Source of the DNA: Belnapia rosea
GTDB taxonomy: Bacteria > Pseudomonadota > Alphaproteobacteria > Acetobacterales > Acetobacteraceae
Reading direction: 5' to 3'
Assembly: GCF_900101615.1 (NCBI RefSeq)
Contig: NZ_FMZX01000002.1
Span: forward strand, 124,001-188,000
DNA: 64,000 nt
The position numbers were made by a program, and so were the translations under genes. Shown here piece by piece: positions 56,924 to 64,000 of the stretch; the first letter of the stretch is position 1; every line of letters starts with the position of its first letter. The notes below the pieces were generated by a model. It saw only the letters and a list, made by a program, of their open reading frames with translations, made no database searches and was not told the origin of the DNA.

Positions 56924-57736
56924 ATGCAGAACGAGGGCCCGCTAAGCGCGGAACAACTGCGCCAATTCGAGGAAGAGGGATGGCTCTTCCTTCCCGAGAC
57001 CTTCAACCCCGAGGAGATCGCCGTCCTGTCACGGGAGGCCGAAGCGATCTATGCCGAGAATCGGCCGGAGATCTGGCGCGAGAAGTCCGGCGCGCCCCGC
57101 ACCGCCTTCGCCGCCCATACCTTCAACGAGGCCTTCCGCCTGCTCGGCGCGCATCCCCGGCTGATCGGGCCGGTGGAGCAGATCTTCGGCGAGCAGCTTT
57201 ACATGCATCAGTTCAAGATCAATGCGAAGGCGGCCTTCACCGGCGATGTCTGGCAGTGGCACCAGGATTACGGCACCTGGGCCCGCGATGACGGGATGCC
57301 GGAGCCGCGCGCCATGAACATCGCCGTCTTCCTCGACGAGGTGATGCCGATCAACGGCCCGCTGATGCTGATCCCGCGCAGCCAGAGGCACGGCACGCTC
57401 GAGGCCGGGCACGACACCAGCACCACCTCCTACCCGCTCTGGACGCTGGACGATGCGGTGGTGACACGGCTGGTGGAGGAAGGCGGGATCGTCGCCCCGA
57501 CAGGCAAGCCGGGCGGCGTGCTGATGTTCCATGGCAACCTGGTGCATGGCTCGGCGCCGAACATCACCCCCTATCCGCGGAAGATCGTCTATCTGACGCT
57601 CAATGCGGTCTCGAACCACATCCGCAGCCCGACCCGGCCGGACTGGATTGCCCATCGCGACTTCACCCCGATCGAGCCGGTGCCCGCCGAGGCGCTGACC
57701 GATTACGCACGGCGCTGGAAGCAGGCGGCGGAATAG
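56924..57736 (+). CDS. Phytanoyl-CoA dioxygenase (PhyH)-family oxygenase
   Basis: A 270-residue Fe(II)/2-oxoglutarate dioxygenase. The iron site is H-x-D in WQWHQDYGTW and a distal His in GNLVHGSAPN; an Arg in TPYPRKIVYLTLNAVSN binds 2-oxoglutarate. It resembles ectoine hydroxylase in length and motif order, but the substrate could be other small molecules. ATG 56924 has GGGAGG with normal spacing; ATG 56918 is too close. Divergent from a Bug gene. Confidence 0.87.
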   Translation: MQNEGPLSAEQLRQFEEEGWLFLPETFNPEEIAVLSREAEAIYAENRPEIWREKSGAPRTAFAAHTFNEAFRLLGAHPRLIGPVEQIFGEQLYMHQFKINAKAAFTGDVWQWHQDYGTWARDDGMPEPRAMNIAVFLDEVMPINGPLMLIPRSQRHGTLEAGHDTSTTSYPLWTLDDAVVTRLVEEGGIVAPTGKPGGVLMFHGNLVHGSAPNITPYPRKIVYLTLNAVSNHIRSPTRPDWIAHRDFTPIEPVPAEALTDYARRWKQAAE

Positions 57737-57789
57737 GCATCCGTCCGCCGGTTCAGCCGTTGCTGCCTCCACAGAGGAAGGAGGCAGCG

Positions 57790-58266
57790 ATGTCCGGTTC
57801 CGGTGAGATTCGCCCGCATATGGAAGTGGTGGGTGCCGATGGCGAGCATGTCGGCACGGTGGATGGGATGGAGCGCGGCGCGATCAAGCTGACGCGGCGC
57901 GACGACCCGGATGGCAGCGGCCAGCACCATCACCTGGTCCCGCTATCGGCCATTCGCATGGTGGAGGGTAGCCGCGTCTGGCTCACCCTGCCGGCGCAAC
58001 AGGCCCGTGCCATGGTGGTGGGAGGCATGTCGCCCGAGGCGATGGAGGAGGGGAGCGCGCCCAGCGACGAGGGGATCGCCCGCCCGGACCGCACCGGCAT
58101 CTCGCCCATGGAGGGCGGCGCGAGCGGCAATATCCATGGCGGCGGCAGCAGGGCGCCGAGCGGCGGCGGGGCAGGGGGCACTGCCTCGCACAGCATGGGC
58201 AGCGGCGGCGGCATCGCCAATGACCCGAACATGGACCCGAGCGGGCGGGGCGACCCCGACCTCTGA
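57790..58266 (+). CDS. DUF2171 protein
   Basis: A 158-residue protein. The N-terminal 75 residues are a DUF2171 (PRC-barrel-like) domain with EVVGADGEHVGTVDGMERG and KLTRRDDPDG, ending in HLVPLSAIRMVEG. The rest is Gly/Ser/Asp-rich and disordered. AAGGAGG lies 6-7 nt before the ATG. Such proteins are often induced by stress. No convincing EcfG-type site is seen upstream. Confidence 0.85.
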   Translation: MSGSGEIRPHMEVVGADGEHVGTVDGMERGAIKLTRRDDPDGSGQHHHLVPLSAIRMVEGSRVWLTLPAQQARAMVVGGMSPEAMEEGSAPSDEGIARPDRTGISPMEGGASGNIHGGGSRAPSGGGAGGTASHSMGSGGGIANDPNMDPSGRGDPDL

Positions 58267-58331
58267 TTGGTCTGCCCGGAGCATGACCGGCGCCTCATGG
58301 CGCGCCGATCATGCTCCGATGCGGCCTGGCC

Positions 58332-61331
58332 TCAACCGAGCCAGTCGTAGACGCGGACGAAATCCACCGAGATATCGAGGTGGTTGACGCCGGTGTCGTT
58401 CGGCGAGCCGCCATACCAGGTTTCGCTGGCGGCGCCGACATGGCCCTGCAGCCCGACGGTCATCATCTGGTGCGGGATGTTGTCCGTATAGGTCTTCATC
58501 ACCTGGCCATCGACCGTCATCGTCAGGCGGTCCGGCGTCCATTCCAGCCCGTAGACATGCCACTGGGTCAGGTCGAGCTCGAAGGAGTGGGTGACGAAGA
58601 CATCGCCGCCATTGGCATCGGCCCAGTGCTCCGTGAACATCCCGCCGCCCTTCGGGGTCTCGAGGATATCGACCTCCGGCGGCCAGACGCCGTCCGCGGA
58701 GGGCCAAAGCAGGAAGCACGGACCCGCCCCCCAGACCTCCTCGCTTACCTTGGCCATGATCTCGACCTTGCCGTACATGAAGGAGAAGCCGGGATTCCAC
58801 TGGTTGGGCGTCGTCGAGATGCCGCCCGTGGTCCAGATGCCGTCGGCCTGCTTGCTCACGCCGATATTGAGCGCGCCGTTGCCGACGCTGACTTCCGAGC
58901 TGTCCCAGCGGAAGGCGCCGTTCCAGTAGGTCGCGTTGCCGTAGCTGATCGGCCATTTCGTCGAGTCGACCCGGGTCCCGCTGAACTCGTCCTGGAAGAC
59001 CAGGCCGCCGAACTCGCCCGAGCCGGTCAAGGGCGCGTAGCTCCAGTTCGGGTCGACCAGCGTGTTCATCGCCGCGCCGGTGACACCGGCCAGGAACACG
59101 CCATCGCCCTCGCTCGTCCCGTAATGGATGAGCGTACCGGTAACGCCGCCCTTCGTGACCGTCTCGCCCCAGGCGACATAGGTGCCGTCCGTGGCGAAGG
59201 AGAGGCGATCCTCGCCGACCTTGAAGTCGGTGATGACGTCCTGCCCATCACCCGGCGTGAACTTGAAGACGTCGGCACCGCTACCGCCGGTCAACTGGTC
59301 ATCGCCCAGGTCGCCGGTGATGGTGTCGTTGCCGGCGCCGCCCATGATCGTGTCGGCGCCAAGCTTGCCGGTCAGCGTGTCGGCATCGGCGGTGCCGGTC
59401 AGGGTGAGGTTGGCGGAGGGGGGCGGGGCCTCGAAGAAGGAGAAGGACTTGATACCCGTTGCCGTCAGGTCGAGCTGCGATTCCGCCACCGCCTTGCCGT
59501 TGTAGGTGGCGCTGTCGAGGTAGAGGTTGCGGTCGGCGGCGAGTGAGCCGCCCCAGCCGTCATTGAGGAAGTTGACCTCGACCTGGTGGGTGCCGGCGAC
59601 CCAGTCGCCCTTCAGGGTGAGGGTGTCGAACTGGCCGGAGCCATAGAGCGCCGAAGCCGTGAAGGTGCCGCCGATCTGCGTACCATCCACCTTCACGGTG
59701 TATTGGGCGCTGCCGCTCCAGGCCTGTTGGCTGAGCTTGAGGACGAGGCTGTCGGTCCCGGTCCCGGCGGTGAGGTTGACGGGGGCGAAGCTCGGCTGCT
59801 CGACGAAGTTGAAGGCCTGGATGCCGGTGCGGCCGAGGCTCAGGCTCGAGGCATCGACTGTCTTGCCATTGTAGATGGCGCCGTCGACATAGAGGTTGCG
59901 GTCCGTACTGGCGGAGCCGCCCCAGCCGTCATTGAGGAAGTTGACCTCGACCTTATGGGTGCCGGCCGACCAATCCCCCTTCAGGGTGAGGGTATCGTAC
60001 TGCCCGGAACTGTGCAGGGCCGAGGCGGTGAAGGTGCCGCCGAACTTCACGCCATCGACCGTGACGGTGTACTGGGCGCTGCCCGCCCAGGCGTCCTGGC
60101 TGATCTTCAGCACCAGGTGGTCGGTCCCGCTCCCGACCGTGAGGTTGACAGGGATGAAGGCGGAAGGCGGGGGTTGATCGACGAAGGTGAAATTCTGTTG
60201 CAGCAGCTTGGTCAGGGCGAGGGTCGAGCCGTCGATCGCCTTGCCGTTGTAGCTGGCGCTGTCGATATAGAGGTTGCGGTCGGTATCGGCGGTGCCGCCC
60301 CAGCCATCGTTGAGGAAGGTGACCTCGACCTTATGGGTGCCAACGGCCCAGTCACCCTTCAGGGTGAGGGTGTCGGACTGGCCGGAACTGTGGAGTGCGG
60401 AGGCGGTGAAGGTGCCGCCGACCTGCACGCCATCGACCTTCACGATATACTGGGCGCTGCCCTGCCAGGCATCCTGGCTCAGCTTGAGGACAAGGGTATC
60501 GGGACCCGTCCCGGCGGTGAGGTGGACGGGGACGAAGGCGGAAAGCGGCGGCTCCTCGACGAAGCTGAAGGATTGCTGGAGCACCTTGGTCAGGTCGAGC
60601 GCCGAGCTCTGGACCGCCTTCCCGTTATAGGTCGCGCCTTCGACATAGAGGTTGCGGTCGGTATCAGCGGTGCCGCCCCAGCCGTCGTTGAGGAAGGTCA
60701 CCTCGACCTTGTGCGTGCCGACAACCCAGTTGCCCTTCAGGGTGAGGGTGTCGTACTGGCCCGAGCCATGGAGCGCCGAGGCGGTGAAGGTGCCGCCGAT
60801 CTGCACGCCATCGACCTTCACCACATACTGCGCGCTGCCGTTCCAGGCGTCCTGGGTGATCTTCAGCACCAGGCTGTCGCTGCCGCTTCCGGCGGTGAGG
60901 GCGACCGGGGCGAAGGCGGGCGCGACCGTAGCCGTGGTCGTCAGGGACTGAGTCGTCAGGGACTGCGTCGCCGACAGGGTCGGTGATGGCGCCAGCTTCG
61001 GATCCAGCAACCAGTCGATCTTCAGCCCGGTCATTTTGGGCAGGAAGACGGTATCCATCCTGGACGCGTTGTAGACGAGGCTGGTCCCCCAGACCCCATT
61101 GACCGAGGTCTCGTAGATCCAGGGCTTGTAGGTGCCGCTGCTGAGGGACAGCCGGTCGGTGCCAAGCTTGAAATCGGTGATCGTGTCAGCGCCGTCACCC
61201 TTCTTGAAGGCGAACAAGTCCGCGCCTGCACCACCGGTCAGCAGATCGGCGCCTGCGCCGCCGGTGATGGTGTCGGACCCAGCGGTCCCCTGGATCGTAT
61301 CCTTGGCGGAGGTACCGGTGATGACGGACAT
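58332..61331 (-). CDS. GH16 glycoside hydrolase with RTX and four tandem CBM-like repeats
   Basis: A 999-residue secreted enzyme. The C-terminal domain (about 777-999) is glycoside hydrolase family 16, with the active-site motif EVDILE at residues 886-891 and the opening GLVFQDEFSG; family substrates include laminarin, agarose, carrageenan and lichenan. N-terminal residues 6-50 and a second block at about 645-690 are RTX nonapeptide repeats that bind calcium. Residues about 139-630 are four tandem domains of about 125 residues, each with LVLKLSQDAW, VKVDGVQ, TLTLKGDW and FLNDGWGG, resembling CBM60-like calcium-dependent modules. There is no Sec signal, so type I secretion is likely; no T1SS genes are nearby. 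AGGG precedes the ATG at 61331. Confidence 0.9.
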   Translation of the reverse strand: MSVITGTSAKDTIQGTAGSDTITGGAGADLLTGGAGADLFAFKKGDGADTITDFKLGTDRLSLSSGTYKPWIYETSVNGVWGTSLVYNASRMDTVFLPKMTGLKIDWLLDPKLAPSPTLSATQSLTTQSLTTTATVAPAFAPVALTAGSGSDSLVLKITQDAWNGSAQYVVKVDGVQIGGTFTASALHGSGQYDTLTLKGNWVVGTHKVEVTFLNDGWGGTADTDRNLYVEGATYNGKAVQSSALDLTKVLQQSFSFVEEPPLSAFVPVHLTAGTGPDTLVLKLSQDAWQGSAQYIVKVDGVQVGGTFTASALHSSGQSDTLTLKGDWAVGTHKVEVTFLNDGWGGTADTDRNLYIDSASYNGKAIDGSTLALTKLLQQNFTFVDQPPPSAFIPVNLTVGSGTDHLVLKISQDAWAGSAQYTVTVDGVKFGGTFTASALHSSGQYDTLTLKGDWSAGTHKVEVNFLNDGWGGSASTDRNLYVDGAIYNGKTVDASSLSLGRTGIQAFNFVEQPSFAPVNLTAGTGTDSLVLKLSQQAWSGSAQYTVKVDGTQIGGTFTASALYGSGQFDTLTLKGDWVAGTHQVEVNFLNDGWGGSLAADRNLYLDSATYNGKAVAESQLDLTATGIKSFSFFEAPPPSANLTLTGTADADTLTGKLGADTIMGGAGNDTITGDLGDDQLTGGSGADVFKFTPGDGQDVITDFKVGEDRLSFATDGTYVAWGETVTKGGVTGTLIHYGTSEGDGVFLAGVTGAAMNTLVDPNWSYAPLTGSGEFGGLVFQDEFSGTRVDSTKWPISYGNATYWNGAFRWDSSEVSVGNGALNIGVSKQADGIWTTGGISTTPNQWNPGFSFMYGKVEIMAKVSEEVWGAGPCFLLWPSADGVWPPEVDILETPKGGGMFTEHWADANGGDVFVTHSFELDLTQWHVYGLEWTPDRLTMTVDGQVMKTYTDNIPHQMMTVGLQGHVGAASETWYGGSPNDTGVNHLDISVDFVRVYDWLG
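59440..60915 (-). repeat. Four tandem CBM-like coding repeats
   Basis: Within the GH16 gene, four units of about 373-377 bp run in tandem: about 60915-60539, 60538-60164, 60163-59791 and 59790-59440. Their DNA is very alike (for example TGGACCTTCACGGTGAAG-type segments recur), indicating fairly recent duplication or gene conversion. Repeats two and three are especially close. Confidence 0.85.
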
Positions 61332-61690
61332 AGAACCCTCGTTGCTCGGCGCCGAGAGGCGCTCTCGGCCTGCGTATACAACCATCAGTTGATATTTCAG
61401 TCAATCGCTCTACCGAATGTGAGCATAAAATATTGCGTGATCATGGAACCAATACGATTAAAGATCGAACAAGCTGGTTAGGTACGAAGAGGCGCAGCCG
61501 ATCAGCGTCGGCCGCCGGCAAATAGGTACGATTTCGTATTGATAAACCCGCGGCAGCCCAAGAGCCAGCCGCTTTTTCAACTATAACGCGAAATCCCGCA
61601 GCTGACCCTTCACGTTTGAGGGCCTCTCGGGTCTCTCACGCAGTGAGTTGCTGCCGCATCGGTCGCGGCTTGGCCTCTCCATGCAGGCGA
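61332..61690. other. AT-richer intergenic region upstream of the GH16 gene
   Basis: This 359-bp gap is noticeably richer in A and T than the genes around it. It contains the likely GH16 promoter and a palindrome, listed separately, and no recognisable gene. A plus-strand GGAAC at 61445 is not followed by a proper -10 element. Confidence 0.4.
61351..61404 (-). promoter_or_regulatory. Likely promoter and palindromic operator of the GH16 gene
   Basis: On the minus strand TTGACT (61404-61399) and TGTATA (61380-61375) are 18 bp apart, a reasonable -35/-10 pair. GCCGAGAG-gcg-CTCTCGGC (61351-61369) overlaps the expected transcription start and could be a repressor site. Both are motif-based. Confidence 0.4.
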
Positions 61691-62704
61691 TCAGCCTTGC
61701 ATCAGCCGCCCATAGACTGGCCTGAGCAGGAAGGGGCTGAGGAACATCGGCACCTGGCCGAGCGCGAAGAAGAGTAGCACACCCGGATCGGCCGCCGCTG
61801 GCAGCACGGCCAGGAACAAGGCCTGGTTGCGGTTGCCTGCGAGCAGCCCTGCCGCCAGCGCCAGCCGCAGCCCGGCCGGACGCAGCAGCAGCACCGTCAA
61901 TGCGTTCAGGCCGAGATTGCCGGCGAGCGCCAGCGCCATCCCGCCCAACACCCAGAGCGGCTCGGCCACCAATCGCGCCTGGACGCCATCCATCACACCG
62001 AAGGCGAAGACTACCAGCACCACCACGACCAAGCCATCGACCGACCGGCCCGCCGCCTCCAGCCGTGCCGGGCCCAACAGCCGCCGCAACAGCAGCGCCG
62101 CCAGCGCCGGCAGCCCGACCACCAGGAGCAGACGCAGCATCAGTCCGCCGACGGAGATGGCGAGGTCAAACCCGAGCAGGCCAAGCGCCAGGGGCGGCGC
62201 GGTGAAGGGCACCAGCGCCGTCGTCACCAGGGCCACCAGCAGGCTGATCTCGGCATCCAGCCCATTGAGCCGGGCGAAGGCCGGAGCCGTGGTCGCCGCG
62301 CAGCTCGCCGCCATCAGCACCAGGCCGGCACCGAGCGGCCCGTCCAGCCCCGCCACCCGTGTCACCCCAAAGGCGATCACCGGGCAGGCCAGCAACACCC
62401 AGGCCGAGAGTCCCGCCACCAGCCAGGGCCGCCGCACCCAGGCCAGGATCTGCGCAGGGTCGATCCGCAGCAGCACCAGCGTCATCAGCAGCGCGACCGC
62501 CGGGCTCACCACCCCCCGCGTCGCCGCGGCCAGGGGCGCGCAGGCGATGCCGGCGAGGATGCTGGCGGCGAGCAGCGCCGTGCCATGGCGCGCGAACCAG
62601 TCGAGGAGGCGATGCAGGGCCAAAGGAGGTTCGGGGGCACCGGCGCGGTTGGAGAGGTTCGCTCGACGTTCTATATGCAGGGGGGTGTCCGCACCACTCC
62701 CCAC
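61691..62704 (-). CDS. Bile acid:sodium symporter-like (BASS) membrane transporter
   Basis: A 337-residue protein with ten membrane helices in two inverted halves, each with an unwound Gly/Asn-rich segment (AASCAATTAPAFARLNGLDA; GLLAGNRNQALFLAVLP), as in BASS-like transporters. The first 30 residues are hydrophilic. GTG 62704 has GGAGGAAGGGGG upstream. This start lies within the start region of the divergent uvrD gene, so the 5' ends overlap by about 20 nt. A TTG further in is the alternative. Substrate unknown. Confidence 0.78.
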   Translation of the reverse strand: MGSGADTPLHIERRANLSNRAGAPEPPLALHRLLDWFARHGTALLAASILAGIACAPLAAATRGVVSPAVALLMTLVLLRIDPAQILAWVRRPWLVAGLSAWVLLACPVIAFGVTRVAGLDGPLGAGLVLMAASCAATTAPAFARLNGLDAEISLLVALVTTALVPFTAPPLALGLLGFDLAISVGGLMLRLLLVVGLPALAALLLRRLLGPARLEAAGRSVDGLVVVVLVVFAFGVMDGVQARLVAEPLWVLGGMALALAGNLGLNALTVLLLRPAGLRLALAAGLLAGNRNQALFLAVLPAAADPGVLLFFALGQVPMFLSPFLLRPVYGRLMQG

Positions 62705-64000
62705 CCCCCCTTCCTCCGGCGATGACTACCTCGCCCGCCTCAACCCCGAGCAACGGGAGGCGGTCGAGACGCTCGACGGCCCGGTGCTGATCCTGGCCGG
62801 GGCCGGCACCGGCAAGACCCGGGTGCTGACCACCCGCTTTGCCCATCTGCTGAAGACCGGCCGCGCCTGGCCGGGCCAGGTCCTCGCCGTCACCTTCACC
62901 AACAAGGCAGCGCGGGAGATGCGGGAGCGCGTCTCCAGCATCCTCGGCCAGCCAGCCGAGGGGCTCTGGCTCGGCACCTTCCATGCCCTCTGCGCCCGCA
63001 TGCTCCGCCGCCATGCCGAGCTGGTGCGGCTGACCAGTGGCTTCACCATCCTCGACACCGACGACCAGATGCGCCTGCTGAAGCAGGTGATGGAGGCGGC
63101 GGGCATCGACCTGAAGCGGTGGCCCGCCCAGGGGCTCATGGGCCAGATCCAGCGATGGAAGGATCGCGGCCTCTCGCCCGAGCGCGTCACCCCCGCCGAG
63201 GACACCGACTACGCCGCCGGCAAGGCACGCGGCCTCTACGCCGCCTACCAGTCCCGCCTGCGCGACCTCAATTGCTGCGACTTCGGCGACCTCATGCTCC
63301 ACATGACGGAGATCTTCCGCACCCATCCGGAGGTGCTGGCGGATTGGCACCGCCGCTTGCGTTACGTCCTGGTGGACGAGTACCAGGACACCAACCTCGT
63401 CCAGTACTACTGGCTCCGCCTGCTGGCGCAGGGGCACCGGAACATCTGCTGCGTCGGCGACGACGACCAGTCGATCTATTCCTGGCGCGGTGCCGAGATC
63501 GAGAACATCCTCCGCTTCGAGAAGGATTTCCCGAACGCCAAGGTGGTGCGGCTCGAATCGAATTACCGCTCGACCAAGCCGATTCTCGCGACCGCCTCGC
63601 ATCTCATCGCGCATAATTCCGGCCGGCTCGGCAAGACGCTGCGCACCGGGCGCAACGATGCCGAGGGGGAGAAGGTGCGCGTCGTCTCGCTCTGGGATTC
63701 GGAGGAGGAGGCGCGGATGGTCGGCGAGCGGATCGAGGCCTTCCAGCGCAGCGGCCACAAGCTCGCCGAGATCGCCATCCTGGTGCGCGCCGGCTTCCAG
63801 ACCCGCGCCTTCGAGGAGCGGCTGATCACGCTTGGACTGCCCTATCGCGTCGTCGGTGGCCTGAAATTCTATGAGCGCGCCGAGATCCGCGACGCCATGG
63901 CCTATCTGCGCGTCCTCGCCCAGCCGGCGGACGACCTGGCCTTCGAGCGCATCGTCAACACCCCCAAGCGCGGTCTCGGCGACACGGCGATACGCCGGAT
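62685..64000 (+). CDS. uvrD: UvrD/PcrA-type DNA helicase (5' part)
   Basis: Residues 1-438 of an SF1 helicase; the gene runs off the right edge. The Q motif LNPEQREAV, Walker A AGAGTGKTRVL, motif Ia VTFTNKAAREM, Walker B VDEYQDTN, motif III DDDQSIYSWRGA and motif IV ESNYRSTKPIL are all seen. It unwinds DNA in nucleotide excision and mismatch repair. The frame opens with GTG 62685 (VSAPLPTPPSS); a TTG at 62649 is also possible. The start overlaps that of the divergent transporter. Confidence 0.92.
   Translation, partial: MSAPLPTPPSSGDDYLARLNPEQREAVETLDGPVLILAGAGTGKTRVLTTRFAHLLKTGRAWPGQVLAVTFTNKAAREMRERVSSILGQPAEGLWLGTFHALCARMLRRHAELVRLTSGFTILDTDDQMRLLKQVMEAAGIDLKRWPAQGLMGQIQRWKDRGLSPERVTPAEDTDYAAGKARGLYAAYQSRLRDLNCCDFGDLMLHMTEIFRTHPEVLADWHRRLRYVLVDEYQDTNLVQYYWLRLLAQGHRNICCVGDDDQSIYSWRGAEIENILRFEKDFPNAKVVRLESNYRSTKPILATASHLIAHNSGRLGKTLRTGRNDAEGEKVRVVSLWDSEEEARMVGERIEAFQRSGHKLAEIAILVRAGFQTRAFEERLITLGLPYRVVGGLKFYERAEIRDAMAYLRVLAQPADDLAFERIVNTPKRGLGDTAIRR

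Overview
The window looks like a chromosomal segment of a high-GC alphaproteobacterium, most likely Acetobacteraceae of the Roseomonas group. That placement is inferred from the strong GC bias at third codon positions, six Bug/TctC-type solute-binding proteins, several HWE-family histidine kinases, polyhydroxybutyrate genes, and two tRNA genes that do not encode CCA. There is no phage, IS element, integron or CRISPR array; gene order looks like ordinary chromosome with accessory pockets.

Layout. 1-13.4 kb: signalling block with three complete HWE sensor kinases and the N-terminus of a possible fourth, interleaved with parE (topoisomerase IV), a Dps ferritin and an MFS exporter. 13.5-18.5 kb: a glutathione S-transferase, then a tightly packed plus-strand operon of intracellular PHB depolymerase, purine permease, polysaccharide deacetylase and a Bug protein. 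18.5-25 kb: a repeat-containing hydrophilic protein, an aminotransferase/CoA-transferase pair, glnB-glnA with a likely sigma-54 promoter, another aminotransferase and tRNA-His. 25-32.7 kb: an SDR without catalytic residues, small lipoproteins and stress-type proteins, L-aspartate dehydrogenase, a DMT exporter, phaB and a Bug protein. 32.8-41.8 kb: an amino-acid/dicarboxylate block (M20 peptidase, threonine-synthase-like enzyme, D-amino-acid PLP enzyme, DctA, an HdrC/HdrB-like Fe-S pair, three tandem Bug proteins). 41.8-50.2 kb: membrane proteins, a LysR regulator, DUF2076, tRNA-Ile2 and an AaeABX-like efflux operon. 50.5-58.3 kb: ettA, a GNAT, mlaC/mlaA, metF, Bug/PhyH divergent pair, DUF2171. 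58.3-64 kb: a 999-residue GH16 enzyme with RTX and four tandem carbohydrate-binding-like repeats, a BASS-like transporter and the start of uvrD/pcrA.

How genes fit together. phaB (synthesis) and phaZ (mobilisation) both belong to PHB metabolism although they lie 15 kb apart. glnB and glnA form a nitrogen-control unit. Several small hydrophilic or lipoprotein genes carry upstream motifs matching or resembling the alphaproteobacterial general-stress sigma factor EcfG site; the gene at 29910-30152 has a perfect match. HWE kinases are the kinase type that feeds the PhyR-EcfG pathway in this class, so a link is possible but not shown.

The most interesting signals are the EcfG promoter embedded in a perfect hairpin (30182-30217), a hydrophilic repeat protein whose repeats differ almost only synonymously (18472-18789), a 100-bp inverted-repeat element filling an intergenic gap exactly (28480-28579), the orphan Fe-S pair (37533-38794), the SDR lacking its catalytic residues, and the multi-repeat GH16 enzyme. 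I did not find a clear new defence or mobile system.
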